Positions 43,635 to 52,594 of a stretch of DNA of 64,000 nt are shown one piece after another. Under the pieces are notes generated by a model. That model saw only the letters and a list, made by a program, of their open reading frames with translations. It made no database searches and had not been told where the DNA came from. The translations under genes and the position numbers were made by a program. Source of the DNA: Clostridia bacterium (GTDB taxonomy: Bacteria; Bacillota; Clostridia; Oscillospirales; Acutalibacteraceae); assembly GCA_017507805.1 (NCBI GenBank), contig JAFWAC010000034.1, forward strand, positions 114,735 through 178,734. The letters run 5' to 3'. The first letter of the stretch is position 1, and every line of letters begins with the position of its first letter.

Positions 43635-43774
43635 GCAAATTATAGTTTGGCGCAGGGATAAAAAGAATATTCCGTAGGGAACGACCTATGTGTCGTTCCG
43701 TTGGATATTGATGGATTTTAAAGGAACGACACACAGGTCGTTCCCTACAAATAACCCAATAAACTATAATTATG
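43635..43774. mobile_element. Nested inverted-repeat element (MITE/REP-like), about 140 bp
   Basis: The outer arms read AATTATAGTTT (43638-43648) and its exact complement (43761-43771), with partial matches beyond (GCA...TGC, TTGG/CCAA). The inner arms are 26 bp: 43674-43699 (starting GTAGGGAACGACC) and 43723-43748, with one mismatch. There is no coding capacity. The GTAGGG-N-CGACC core is shared with the REP-like palindrome at 53987-54015. It fills most of the gap between wecC and the TIR gene. Confidence 0.6.
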
Positions 43775-43822
43775 CCTATAAACAGGCTTTAAAAAATTCT
43801 GAAAATAATTTTCTTGTTGCGG

Positions 43823-43851
43823 TTGTAACAGCTGTGGTTTTATGGTATACT
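43823..43851 (+). promoter_or_regulatory. Promoter of the TIR/Sel1 pair
   Basis: TTGTAA (43823-43828), 17 bases, TATACT (43846-43851), 46 bases before the TIR gene ATG. Confidence 0.6.
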
Positions 43852-43897
43852 AATTGACACTCAAGGTTGCAGTGAAAATAAAAAAGAAGGCTTTAAA

Positions 43898-46354
43898 ATG
43901 ATTACATATTTAAGCAATGCTCAGGACATAACAAAATCACATTACAAATTGTTTTGCGATTTTCACCAAAAAGACATCGGGCATTTTTTCAAAATTAAGA
44001 ACGATATTTTTAATATATGTAAATGCTCAATTTTTTACTATGAAAATGCGGACGGTGCCCCATCGGAAGCAGAGCAGGAATTTGAAATCACACGGGCAAA
44101 CCTCTATGTTTTAATTGTTTCCTCAAGAACCTTGTTTTCCCCTGATTTTGATATGCGCGGATATAACATAGCGGTTAAGAACAACATTCCCATTCTTCCG
44201 ATTTTGGTTGAAAACGGACTTGAAGCCTCCTTCAACGAAAAATTCGGAAATCTTCAGTGCATAAGCACCTGTCTTGAGCTGGTGGATACGACCGCGGTGC
44301 CGTACATTGAAAAGCTACGCAATTTTTTAACCCAATCACTTTCCCTTTCTTTTAATATTGATGAAATTCGCAGCTCCTTTAATGCTACGATTTTCCTTAG
44401 CTACAGAAAAAAAGACCGAATGTATGCCCAAAGGCTGCTTGATATAATTCATTCAAGTGATGAGCTGAAAAGCATTGCCGTCTGGTATGATGAATTTCTG
44501 GTTCCGGGAGAGAATTTTGACAGCAATATTAAATCGGAGCTTGAAAATAGCGAGCTCTTTATTCTTATGGTAACTCCGAGCATTCTTGAAGGACAAAATT
44601 ACATAAAAATAGTTGAGTACCCCGTTGCGCAATCGCTTGACAAGACAATCCTTCCGATAGAAACTGTTCCCACAAACGCCGGTGAGCTCAAATCAGAATA
44701 CCCTGAGCTTCCCGAAACAGTCTCGGTATCAGAGGCAGAGCGATTAAAGCGTCTCATAAAGGGTGTTCTTGAAAAAAACGGTATAACTATAAACGAAAGA
44801 AGCATCGATCGCGATTTCTTTATCGGCTTTGCCTTTCTCAAAGGGCTGTATGTTGAGAAAAATACATCTGTGGCAATAGAAATGATAAAAAAATCTGCCG
44901 ATGCAGGTCTTACGGAAGCGATAACCACCCTTGTTTCCATATATAAGTACGGGGACGGCTGTGAAATTGACACAGAAAAGGCGGCGGCTTGGCAAAACAA
45001 GCACATAGCACAACTGCTTTCCTGCTTTGAAAACTCTCAGACCGAGGAAAATGCCGAGTCGGTTTTGGAGGCATATAAGGAGCTGGCTGACATTTTCACC
45101 CGCGGCAAAAGCACTGCCTCTGCCGCAACCGCCTTTATGGAAATAGTCCGCTTCTTAAACAGCTCTCAATTTGAGGGGACGGCTTTTGCAAAGCTTAACT
45201 CGGCAGAGGCTTATGAATCGGCGGCGGCGCTTTTCATTGACGAGGGGGACTACAGTAAGGCGCGCTACGGCTACATAGAGAAGGCTATCGCCCTGCGTGA
45301 GGAAATCCATTCCTCCCTTTCTGTAAAAAATTCCGCTTTGGAGCTTATCAATGCATATCTGCTTCTTGCAAAATGCCAATTCGAATGTGACGATATAATA
45401 GGGCTTAAAACAACCGTAAAGGTCACCCTTAAAGAGCTGATGGAAAAGCTTCTTGACTACCGAAGCTCAAGTGTGCATTCGGAAACATTACAAACCCTCA
45501 GAAAGGCATTATTCGGACTTAACAGTATTGGGCTGTACAGCGAGAAATTAAAGCTTACGGAGCAAGCCTTTATTTTCACGGGCGCCGCAGTTAATCTTGC
45601 GGCGGCGATTAATGCGCGGTACAACAGCCTGAGCACAAATATACTCGCATACAATGCTTTTAAAAACGAAGGCGAGCAGCATATTAAAATAAATGTTGAA
45701 AATCATTTAAGGGCGGCAGAGAGAGCCTTTACACCGGCACACGAGATAGTGCTAAGCTTATACAGCAAGGACGAAACCGCCGAAATTCAATTACTTGTTG
45801 CAGAAAGCCATCTTAATCTTGCCCGGATTAACCACAAGCTTCAGAAAAATCAAACCGCTGTGGAAAATTTAGAAACCGCCCTTGGGCTTTACAGGGAGGC
45901 TTGCGGGACGGTGCTCACCGTCCCCGCAAAGCAAAAGCAATACCGCAGTTACTATATTGCCGCAGAAATATATGCGGCATTAAAGCGCACCTCAGATGCC
46001 GCCGCAATTCTTGACGATGGGCTCCAAATCAATGCTGAAATCGCACAAAATTCTTCCCTTTCAATTTATAAGCTTGAAATGGCAGAGGCGCTGAAGCAAA
46101 AGGGTGATATGCTGAAAAAGCAATGGGAATTCGATGAAGCCTTGGAGTGCTATTCAAAAAGGCATGAGCTTATTCTTGCCGCCGCCCATAAAAATGCACA
46201 CATTCTTTTGATAGCCGAAAGCTACGAAACCCTTATCTCTGCGCAAAAAAGTGTGGGGAATATCAGGCAGGCAAATGAGCTTACCGCTATGCTGACCGAA
46301 TTTAAAAATAAATATGATTTTGTCTTTAACGGCAGTGTGAGCTTCTATTCATAA
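43898..46354 (+). CDS. TIR-domain protein with Sel1/TPR repeats
   Basis: 818 residues. Residues 1-150 resemble a degenerate TIR fold (ANLYVLIVSSRTLF, then NNIPILPILVENG). A better TIR domain begins near 163: ATIFLSYRKKDRMYAQRL, then VWYDEFLVPGENFDSNIKSE, LFILMVTPSILEG, and Glu240 in KIVEYP at the position of the NADase catalytic Glu. A Sel1-like segment near 310-365 and a long array of TPR helices follow to the end. No TM segments are seen. ATG at 43898 follows AAGAAGG. It is followed 34 bases later by another Sel1 protein. Bacterial TIR domains often cleave NAD in immunity or signalling; activity here is inferred. Confidence 0.82.
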   Translation: MITYLSNAQDITKSHYKLFCDFHQKDIGHFFKIKNDIFNICKCSIFYYENADGAPSEAEQEFEITRANLYVLIVSSRTLFSPDFDMRGYNIAVKNNIPILPILVENGLEASFNEKFGNLQCISTCLELVDTTAVPYIEKLRNFLTQSLSLSFNIDEIRSSFNATIFLSYRKKDRMYAQRLLDIIHSSDELKSIAVWYDEFLVPGENFDSNIKSELENSELFILMVTPSILEGQNYIKIVEYPVAQSLDKTILPIETVPTNAGELKSEYPELPETVSVSEAERLKRLIKGVLEKNGITINERSIDRDFFIGFAFLKGLYVEKNTSVAIEMIKKSADAGLTEAITTLVSIYKYGDGCEIDTEKAAAWQNKHIAQLLSCFENSQTEENAESVLEAYKELADIFTRGKSTASAATAFMEIVRFLNSSQFEGTAFAKLNSAEAYESAAALFIDEGDYSKARYGYIEKAIALREEIHSSLSVKNSALELINAYLLLAKCQFECDDIIGLKTTVKVTLKELMEKLLDYRSSSVHSETLQTLRKALFGLNSIGLYSEKLKLTEQAFIFTGAAVNLAAAINARYNSLSTNILAYNAFKNEGEQHIKINVENHLRAAERAFTPAHEIVLSLYSKDETAEIQLLVAESHLNLARINHKLQKNQTAVENLETALGLYREACGTVLTVPAKQKQYRSYYIAAEIYAALKRTSDAAAILDDGLQINAEIAQNSSLSIYKLEMAEALKQKGDMLKKQWEFDEALECYSKRHELILAAAHKNAHILLIAESYETLISAQKSVGNIRQANELTAMLTEFKNKYDFVFNGSVSFYS

Positions 46355-46388
46355 TGGTTATAGCTATAATAAATGGAGGATAAAATTT

Positions 46389-47513
46389 ATGTTCAATCAA
46401 ACCTACGGAAGCGTAACAATCAAAACAGAGGTAATGCCTAAAAGAGGGGAATGTCTCCACATTTCCAAAACGGACGGCACCTATATCCTTGCGGATTTTT
46501 GCGGTATGAACCCTGCCCTTGTCCCTGACGGCACTAATGCCTACTTTTTCGGCAACAAGCTGATTATTGTAACCCGATGGGCAGATATGACCGAAAGCGA
46601 AATTGAAACCGTTGAAAATGATGAAATCACATTGGCAGTCCACCCTTACCAATGCGTTCAGTTGAGCATAAAAATCGGTGAAAATTGGGGCGATGTTATG
46701 ACAACGCTTCACAATTTCAGCGAGCTTTATAACGACAAGGACGCCCCCGTGGATGAAATTATTTTCATTTTTTCGGACACGCATGACAGTGATTACATAA
46801 CCGCAAGGTCTGTGATGCTTCCAAAATATTTCCAGACCTTTTTACAAAAGGCGAACCAAAACAATATACAGTATTTTTCGTTGGATGCGAGTATGCCTTT
46901 AATCCGTCAGACTGCCGAGAACGACCCCTATCAGGATGAATTCGACCTGATTTATGACCTTTGCTACGAAAAAACAAAGGAATTTTCCGCCGCCGCAAAA
47001 AAATACGACCCCTCAAATATACCTGATGGAATTTACATTACAATAAATTCGGAAAATGAAATTACCGACATCCATCAGCACGAATTTGTCGAGGAGGTTA
47101 AAATCTCTGATGAGGTCAAAGCATATTTAAAGCTGGCAGAAATGGGGATTGACGATGCGCAGTACAATTTAGGTGTTTGCTATGAGCAGGGTGACGGAAT
47201 AGCCCAGGATTTCGAGCAGGCGGTTTATTGGTACAAAAAGGCCGCCGAGCAGGGAAATGCAAAGGCTCAGCACAATCTCGGAATCTGCATTTATAACGGA
47301 TATGGCGCGGCGGCTGACCACACAGAGGCTGCACGCCTTTTCCGCCTTTCGGCTGAGCAGGGCGATATGTATGCGCAGTATAATTTGGCGGTGCTTCTGA
47401 TGAACGGTGACGGTGTTGAGAAAAATGTTTTTGAGGCGATTGAATGGCTTCAAAAAGCCGCAAAAAGCGGACACCCACAAGCCAAGGACTTTGTTGACAA
47501 GCTACCCTTGTAA
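46389..47513 (+). CDS. Sel1-repeat protein with unknown N-terminal domain
   Basis: 374 residues. The C-terminal third has three to four Sel1 repeats (DDAQYNLGVCYEQGDGIAQD, then NAKAQHNLGICIYNGYGAA, and MYAQYNLAVLLMNGDGVEKN), which form a curved protein-binding solenoid. The N-terminal 230 residues are unrecognised, with an alpha/beta stretch (VDEIIFIFSDTHDSDYITAR near 120). ATG at 46389 has GGAGGA upstream. It is co-transcribed with the TIR protein gene, so it is probably a sensor or partner of that protein. Confidence 0.8.
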   Translation: MFNQTYGSVTIKTEVMPKRGECLHISKTDGTYILADFCGMNPALVPDGTNAYFFGNKLIIVTRWADMTESEIETVENDEITLAVHPYQCVQLSIKIGENWGDVMTTLHNFSELYNDKDAPVDEIIFIFSDTHDSDYITARSVMLPKYFQTFLQKANQNNIQYFSLDASMPLIRQTAENDPYQDEFDLIYDLCYEKTKEFSAAAKKYDPSNIPDGIYITINSENEITDIHQHEFVEEVKISDEVKAYLKLAEMGIDDAQYNLGVCYEQGDGIAQDFEQAVYWYKKAAEQGNAKAQHNLGICIYNGYGAAADHTEAARLFRLSAEQGDMYAQYNLAVLLMNGDGVEKNVFEAIEWLQKAAKSGHPQAKDFVDKLPL

Positions 47514-47532
47514 AAGGACCTTTAAAAAAATC

Positions 47533-47561
47533 TTGACAAAAGGATTTTGCGGTGATATAAT
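47533..47561 (+). promoter_or_regulatory. Consensus promoter of the T-box operon
   Basis: TTGACA (47533-47538), exactly 17 bases, TATAAT (47556-47561). It predicts a start near 47568 and a leader of about 315 bases before the ATG at 47884. Confidence 0.88.
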
Positions 47562-47567
47562 ACCTAA

Positions 47568-47835
47568 AGTTAAATGCGTTGAAGGAATTATTCTTTATTT
47601 TGTTCCTTTCAGAGAGTCGGCGGCAGGTGTAAGCCGATAGGTAGAAATAAAGCAAGTCTCATTCCCGAGCAGAGTGGCTGAAAGCAAGTAAGCCGCTACG
47701 GTTTGCCCCGTTATCATGGCAGAAAGCTTGTTGGAGCTTTTGTGAGTGACCGTTTAGGGCGGTAATCAGGGTGGTACCACGGATAAATGCTTATTCGTCC
47801 CTGAGATTGCAAAATTGCAGTCTCAGGGATTTTTG
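47568..47835 (+). promoter_or_regulatory. T-box riboswitch leader, leucine (CUC) specifier
   Basis: The leader has a stem I apical segment (GGCGGCAGGTGTAAGCCGAT, about 47620-47640). The specifier loop reads CTC at 47658-47660, directly followed by ATTCCCGAGC, the same context as in known T-box leaders. The T-box AGGGTGGTACCACGG is at 47768-47782. A terminator follows at 47798-47829 (TCCCTGAGA...TCTCAGGGA) and ends in a T run. CUC is a leucine codon, so uncharged tRNA-Leu should switch expression on by antitermination. It fits the LeuA-type gene immediately downstream. Confidence 0.92.
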
Positions 47836-47883
47836 TTTTCACCAAAAACCAACACACATATTTTTTTGAGAGGAAAAGTAATT

Positions 47884-49272
47884 ATGAAAAAAATCATTAT
47901 TGCAGACAGTACATTAAGCAGAGAAAATGCTTCCTTTAGCTTTAAGGAGAAAATTGAGATTGCCAGACAGCTTGAGAAGCTCCATGTTGATGTAATTGAA
48001 ATCCCTGAAATTAAAAATGTTAAAAGCGATACCCTTTTGGTTAAAACAATAGCCTCCTTTGTAAAGAAAAGTGTTCTTTCGGTTGCAACGGGTATAACCG
48101 CGCAGGATGTTGAAAATGCTGCCGCCGCAGTTGCAAGCGCAAAAAATGCGAGACTTAAAATTGAACTCCCCATGTCCCCGGTCGGAATGGAATACACCTG
48201 CCACATCAAGCCTGCAAAGATGTTAGAGCTTATCCCTCAGCTTGTGAACCTTGCAAAAACAAAGTGCGCAAGTGTTGAATTTTGCGCTGTTGACGCTACT
48301 CGCGCCGAAAAGGACTTTTTGCGTGAAGCAATCTTTGCCGCCGTTTCGGCAGGTGCAGAAATCGTTACAATTTGTGACAATGCCGCCGAAAGTATGCCCG
48401 ATGCCTTTGCCGCATTTGTTGCCGAGGTTAAGTCTTGGCTTGGTGAGGGTGCTTCACTCGGTGTGAGCTGTGACGATAAAAACGGCTTGGCAAGCGGCTG
48501 TGCCGTTTTGGCTGTCGGCGCAGGCGCAGATATTGTTAAAACCTGCGTTGAGGGTGACATAACCTCTCTCGAAGGCTTTGCAGGTATGATTAAAAACTGC
48601 GGTAATTCCTGCGGCTTTGAAAGTAATATAAAATATACCGAGCTAAACCGTATAATCAAGCAGATTTCTTGGGTGAATGCTAATGCCAAAAACGCTAAAT
48701 CGTCAGTAACCGTTGCGGATGACGATGATTTAAGCTTGCGCCTTGATGCGAATGATGACAAGGAAGCCGTAAATGCCGCCGCCATAAAATTAGGCTATGA
48801 TTTAAGTGACAGTGACAGCGACAAGGTTTACGAGGAGTTTTTGCGTGTGGTCGCCAAGAAAAATGTGGGCGCAAAGGAGCTTGAAGCAATTATTGCAAGC
48901 GTTGCACTGCAGGTAGAGCCTACATATAAGCTCATAAGCTATGTATTAAACAGCGGAAACATCATTTCCGCAACCGCCCAGATAAAGCTCAAAAAGGGTG
49001 ACAGCGAGATTGACGGTATCTGCATCGGTGACGGTCCGATTGATGCGGCATTCCTTGCGATTGAGCAGATAATCGGTCACCACTACGAGCTGGACGATTT
49101 CCAAATCCAATCTGTAACCGAGGGTAAGGAAGCGATGGCTTCAGCCCTTGTTAAGCTTAGAAATGACGGCAAGCTTTATTCGGGCAACGGTATTTCCACC
49201 GATATTATCGGCGCGGGTATAAGAGCCTATATTAACGCGGTCAACAAAATAGTCTACGAGGAGGCAAACTAA
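47884..49272 (+). CDS. LeuA-family protein with eroded catalytic motifs
   Basis: 462 residues. The C-terminal LeuA regulatory (dimer) domain is clear: GDGPIDAAFLAIEQIIG near 385 and YSGNGISTDIIGAGIRAYIN near 435. The N-terminal barrel aligns with the DRE-TIM synthase family but reads ADSTLSRENASFSF where TLRDGEQxPG is expected, VSCDDKNGLA near 194 where the metal-binding HCHND is expected, and lacks GERAGN. Asp8 is retained. ATG at 47884 has GAGAGGAAAAG upstream. Leucine T-box control suggests a leucine-related role, but ordinary 2-isopropylmalate synthase activity is doubtful. It could be a divergent enzyme or a regulatory paralogue. Confidence 0.75.
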   Translation: MKKIIIADSTLSRENASFSFKEKIEIARQLEKLHVDVIEIPEIKNVKSDTLLVKTIASFVKKSVLSVATGITAQDVENAAAAVASAKNARLKIELPMSPVGMEYTCHIKPAKMLELIPQLVNLAKTKCASVEFCAVDATRAEKDFLREAIFAAVSAGAEIVTICDNAAESMPDAFAAFVAEVKSWLGEGASLGVSCDDKNGLASGCAVLAVGAGADIVKTCVEGDITSLEGFAGMIKNCGNSCGFESNIKYTELNRIIKQISWVNANAKNAKSSVTVADDDDLSLRLDANDDKEAVNAAAIKLGYDLSDSDSDKVYEEFLRVVAKKNVGAKELEAIIASVALQVEPTYKLISYVLNSGNIISATAQIKLKKGDSEIDGICIGDGPIDAAFLAIEQIIGHHYELDDFQIQSVTEGKEAMASALVKLRNDGKLYSGNGISTDIIGAGIRAYINAVNKIVYEEAN

Positions 49273-49273
49273 A

Positions 49274-51778
49274 ATGAAGCTTTCATTTTCAACCAAGGGC
49301 TGGCACAATCACAGCTTTGAAGAATTTTGCGAGATTGCCAAGGATTTAAAATTTCAGGGCATTGAGCTGCATAATATAAATAACCGCCTTTTCAAGGACC
49401 CGAATGGCGCTTTTCACGATTACGCAACCGCCGCAACGGTCAGAAGGCTTTACGAGTTAAAGCTTTCAATTCCCTGTATTGATACCCTCTGCAACCCTGC
49501 TGATGCCGAAACCAACGAGCAGAGCCTGAAGGAAATCGAAAAATGCATTGAAATTGCCGCCGACCTTAAAATACCTTATGTGAGGATACATTCAAATCAG
49601 GTTGCGGATGTGGAGCAGGGTGTTGAAAATACCGCCCAAATCATTGAAAAGGTGCTCCCGCGTGCTGAGGAAAAGGGTGTCGCCCTTTTGGTGGAAACCT
49701 CGGGCATATTCTGCAACACCGCCTTTTTGCGCGACCTTTTAAACCGCTTCGCCTGCAACAGCCTTGCCGCTGTGTGGGATATGCATTCCCCATATTTCTA
49801 TGCAGGTGAGGAGCCCGAGGAAACCATAAAAAATTTGGGCGCCTATATTAAGCATGTTCATATTAAGGATGCCGCCATGGCAGACGGTAAACCCGAATTT
49901 TGCCTGATCGGTGAGGGCGATATGCCTATCGGTGATATGATGGCAGGCTTGCGCTCGATTAACTTTGACGGCTTTATCTCCCTTGAATGGGACCCCAAAT
50001 GGTGCGAGGAGCTTGACGATATTGAGATAATATTCTCACAATTCGTGAACTTTATGCGCCAATTCGGGGACACCTCTAAAAGTGACTCCGCACTCTATTA
50101 CAACCGCGCGCACACGGGCAAATATGTCTGGGAAAAGGATAGGCTGATTGACGCCACATTTTCCGATGTGCTTGACCGAATGGTTGAGGAATTTCCCGAC
50201 CAATATGCCTTTAAATATACAACCCTTGATTACACCCGTACCTACAGTGAATTTCGTGATGATGTTGATAATTTCGCACGAAGCCTTATTGCTATGGGGG
50301 TAAAGGCAGGCACTCATGTTGCGGTCTGGGCTTCCAATGTGCCGCAATGGTACATTGCTTTCTGGGCAACCGTTAAAATCGGTGCTGTTTTGGTTACGGT
50401 TAATACCGCATATAAAATTCACGAGGCTGAATATCTGCTCCGTCAGTCCGACACACATACCCTTATTATGACCGAGGGCGGTAAGGACTGTAATTACGGT
50501 GAAATCGTTGCCGAGCTTTGCCCCGAGCTTGCTTCGCTCAAGCCCGGTATGCCTCTGCATAGCCGCAGATTGCCCTTCCTCAGAAATGTTATAACGGTGG
50601 GCTTCAGCCAAAAGGGCTGTCTCACTTGGAACGAAGCGGTTGAGCGCTCTGCTCAGGTACCCGTTACAGAGGTTTACCGAATGGCGGCTATGGTTGACAA
50701 AAACGATGTCTGCAATATGCAGTACACCTCAGGCACAACAGGCTTCCCCAAGGGTGTTATGCTTACCCACTACAATGTTGTAAACAACGGTAAATATATA
50801 GGCGACCACATGGAGCTTTCGACTGCTGACCGTATGATGATTCAGGTACCAATGTTCCACTGCTTCGGAATGGTGCTTTCTATGACCGCTTCCATGACAC
50901 ACGGTACCACAATGTACCCTCTCCCCTATTTCTCACCGAAGCCCGCCCTTTCCTGCGTTCACAACGAGCATATCACCGCCTTTAACGGCGTTCCAACCAT
51001 GTTTATCGCAATGATGCAGCACCCCGACTTTGAAAAGACCGATTTTTCCTATATGCGTGTAGGCATTATGGCAGGCGCCAACTGCCCTGAGGACCTTATG
51101 AAAAAGGCAACCGTTGTTATGAATATGAAGGAAATCGTATCGGTTTACGGTCAGACCGAGGCAAGCCCGGGCTGCACAATGAGCAGCTACTATGACTCCT
51201 TGGAGGTTCGTACCGAGACGGTTGGAAGCGCATTCGCAAATGTTGAATGTAAAATCATTGACCCCGAAACGGGTGAGGACTGTCCTGACGGTGTGAACGG
51301 TGAATTTGTTGCCCGCGGCTACAATATAATGAAGGGTTATTACAAAATGCCCAAGGCAACAGCCGAGGCTATTGACGAAAAGGGCTGGCTGCACACAGGC
51401 GACCTCGCCTGCCGCAATCCTGACGGTAACTACCGTATAACAGGCAGACTTAAGGATATGATTATCCGCGGCGGTGAAAATATCTACCCCAAGGAAATTG
51501 AGGAATTCATCTACACCTGCCCCAAGGTAAGCGATGTGCAGGTTATCGGTGTCCCCGATGAACGCTACGGCGAGGAAATTATGGCTTGCATAATCCTCAA
51601 AAAGGGCGAGGAAATGACCACCGAGGAAATGCGCGAATATATTGCTTCTCACATGGCACGCCACAAGGTACCCAGATATATTGAATTTGTAAACAGCTTC
51701 CCGATGAATGCCGCCGGCAAAATTCTTAAATACAAAATGCGCGAGGAGGCAGCCGAAAGGTTAGGTCTGAAAAAATAA
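49274..51778 (+). CDS. Fusion of TIM-barrel isomerase/epimerase and AMP-forming acyl-CoA synthetase
   Basis: 834 residues. Residues 1-262 form a xylose-isomerase-like TIM barrel (KLSFSTKGWHNHSFEEF at the start; LLVETSGIF near 140; HVHIKDAAM near 195; FISLEWDPKW near 235) with the metal-ligand Glu/Asp/His. Residues 285-834 are an ANL adenylating enzyme: YTSGTTGFPKGVM near 483, VYGQTEASPG near 625, TGRLKDMIIRGGENIYPKE near 725, and NAAGKILKYKM with the catalytic Lys near 814. ATG at 49274 follows GAGGAGG in the end of the LeuA-like gene. The fused halves should act on linked substrates, perhaps a hydroxy- or keto-acid. Substrate is unknown. Confidence 0.85.
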   Translation: MKLSFSTKGWHNHSFEEFCEIAKDLKFQGIELHNINNRLFKDPNGAFHDYATAATVRRLYELKLSIPCIDTLCNPADAETNEQSLKEIEKCIEIAADLKIPYVRIHSNQVADVEQGVENTAQIIEKVLPRAEEKGVALLVETSGIFCNTAFLRDLLNRFACNSLAAVWDMHSPYFYAGEEPEETIKNLGAYIKHVHIKDAAMADGKPEFCLIGEGDMPIGDMMAGLRSINFDGFISLEWDPKWCEELDDIEIIFSQFVNFMRQFGDTSKSDSALYYNRAHTGKYVWEKDRLIDATFSDVLDRMVEEFPDQYAFKYTTLDYTRTYSEFRDDVDNFARSLIAMGVKAGTHVAVWASNVPQWYIAFWATVKIGAVLVTVNTAYKIHEAEYLLRQSDTHTLIMTEGGKDCNYGEIVAELCPELASLKPGMPLHSRRLPFLRNVITVGFSQKGCLTWNEAVERSAQVPVTEVYRMAAMVDKNDVCNMQYTSGTTGFPKGVMLTHYNVVNNGKYIGDHMELSTADRMMIQVPMFHCFGMVLSMTASMTHGTTMYPLPYFSPKPALSCVHNEHITAFNGVPTMFIAMMQHPDFEKTDFSYMRVGIMAGANCPEDLMKKATVVMNMKEIVSVYGQTEASPGCTMSSYYDSLEVRTETVGSAFANVECKIIDPETGEDCPDGVNGEFVARGYNIMKGYYKMPKATAEAIDEKGWLHTGDLACRNPDGNYRITGRLKDMIIRGGENIYPKEIEEFIYTCPKVSDVQVIGVPDERYGEEIMACIILKKGEEMTTEEMREYIASHMARHKVPRYIEFVNSFPMNAAGKILKYKMREEAAERLGLKK

Positions 51779-51779
51779 A

Positions 51780-52589
51780 ATGATAAAAAACAAATATTTC
51801 GCCATAGATGCCCATTGCCATATATATCCCGAGGCTATCGCCCAAAGGGCGGTAGCCGGTACGGACGGTTTCTATGGGCTCAAATCGGTTTATAACGGAA
51901 CGGTAGGCGGCCTTTTGCAAAAGGGTGCCGCCGCCGGAATTGACCGCTTTATCGTCCAATCCGTGGCAACTGCACCCAAGCAGGTTAAAAGCATTAACGA
52001 ATTTATTTCCCAAGAGGTTTCCGCCCACCCGGATAAGCTTACGGGACTTGGCACTCTGCACCCCGATAGTTCGGACATCAAAGGTGACATCGAGCATTTG
52101 ACCGAGTTAGGACTTAAGGGCGTTAAGCTTCATCCCGATATTCAAAAATTCAAGATAGACGATTACCGTTGCCTTAAAATCTATGAGCTTTGCGAGCAAA
52201 AGGGCTTGCCAATACTTATGCACACAGGCGACCACCGCTACGATTATTCAAACCCTAACCGTATGCTTCCAATTCTTGAAATCTACACCTCGCTCACGGT
52301 TATCGGCGCACACCTTGGCGGTTGGTCTGTCTGGGATGAGGCTGTAGAAAAGCTTGCGCACCATGAAAATTTTTATGTAGACTGTTCCTCAAGCTTTTTC
52401 TTTATGGACAAGGAAAAGGCATTGCGACTTATCCGCCGTTATGGGGCAGACCGAGTGCTTTTTGGAACCGATTACCCAATGTGGGATATAAATCGGGAAA
52501 TTGAGGCAATTTTGTCTATTGGACTTGACGAAAACGAAATTATGAGTATACTAAATATTAATGCAAAGAAACTTTTTGATTTGGAGTGA
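51780..52589 (+). CDS. Amidohydrolase-family metal-dependent hydrolase/decarboxylase
   Basis: 269 residues of the PF04909-type amidohydrolase fold, which includes aminocarboxymuconate-semialdehyde decarboxylase-like enzymes. The N-terminal HxH motif is DAHCHIYP near residue 10; GVKLHPDIQKF near 115, LMHTGDH near 145, IGAHLGG near 180, and FGTDYPMW near 240 supply the remaining ligands. ATG at 51780 is one base after the preceding stop, so the gene is coupled to the TIM/acyl-CoA synthetase fusion. Its reaction (hydrolysis or decarboxylation) is not determinable. Confidence 0.85.
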   Translation: MIKNKYFAIDAHCHIYPEAIAQRAVAGTDGFYGLKSVYNGTVGGLLQKGAAAGIDRFIVQSVATAPKQVKSINEFISQEVSAHPDKLTGLGTLHPDSSDIKGDIEHLTELGLKGVKLHPDIQKFKIDDYRCLKIYELCEQKGLPILMHTGDHRYDYSNPNRMLPILEIYTSLTVIGAHLGGWSVWDEAVEKLAHHENFYVDCSSSFFFMDKEKALRLIRRYGADRVLFGTDYPMWDINREIEAILSIGLDENEIMSILNINAKKLFDLE

Positions 52590-52594
52590 TTTTT

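Noticed and set aside
50933-51664. 243-codon minus-strand frame
   Set aside because: Antisense to the acyl-CoA synthetase domain whose motifs are complete.
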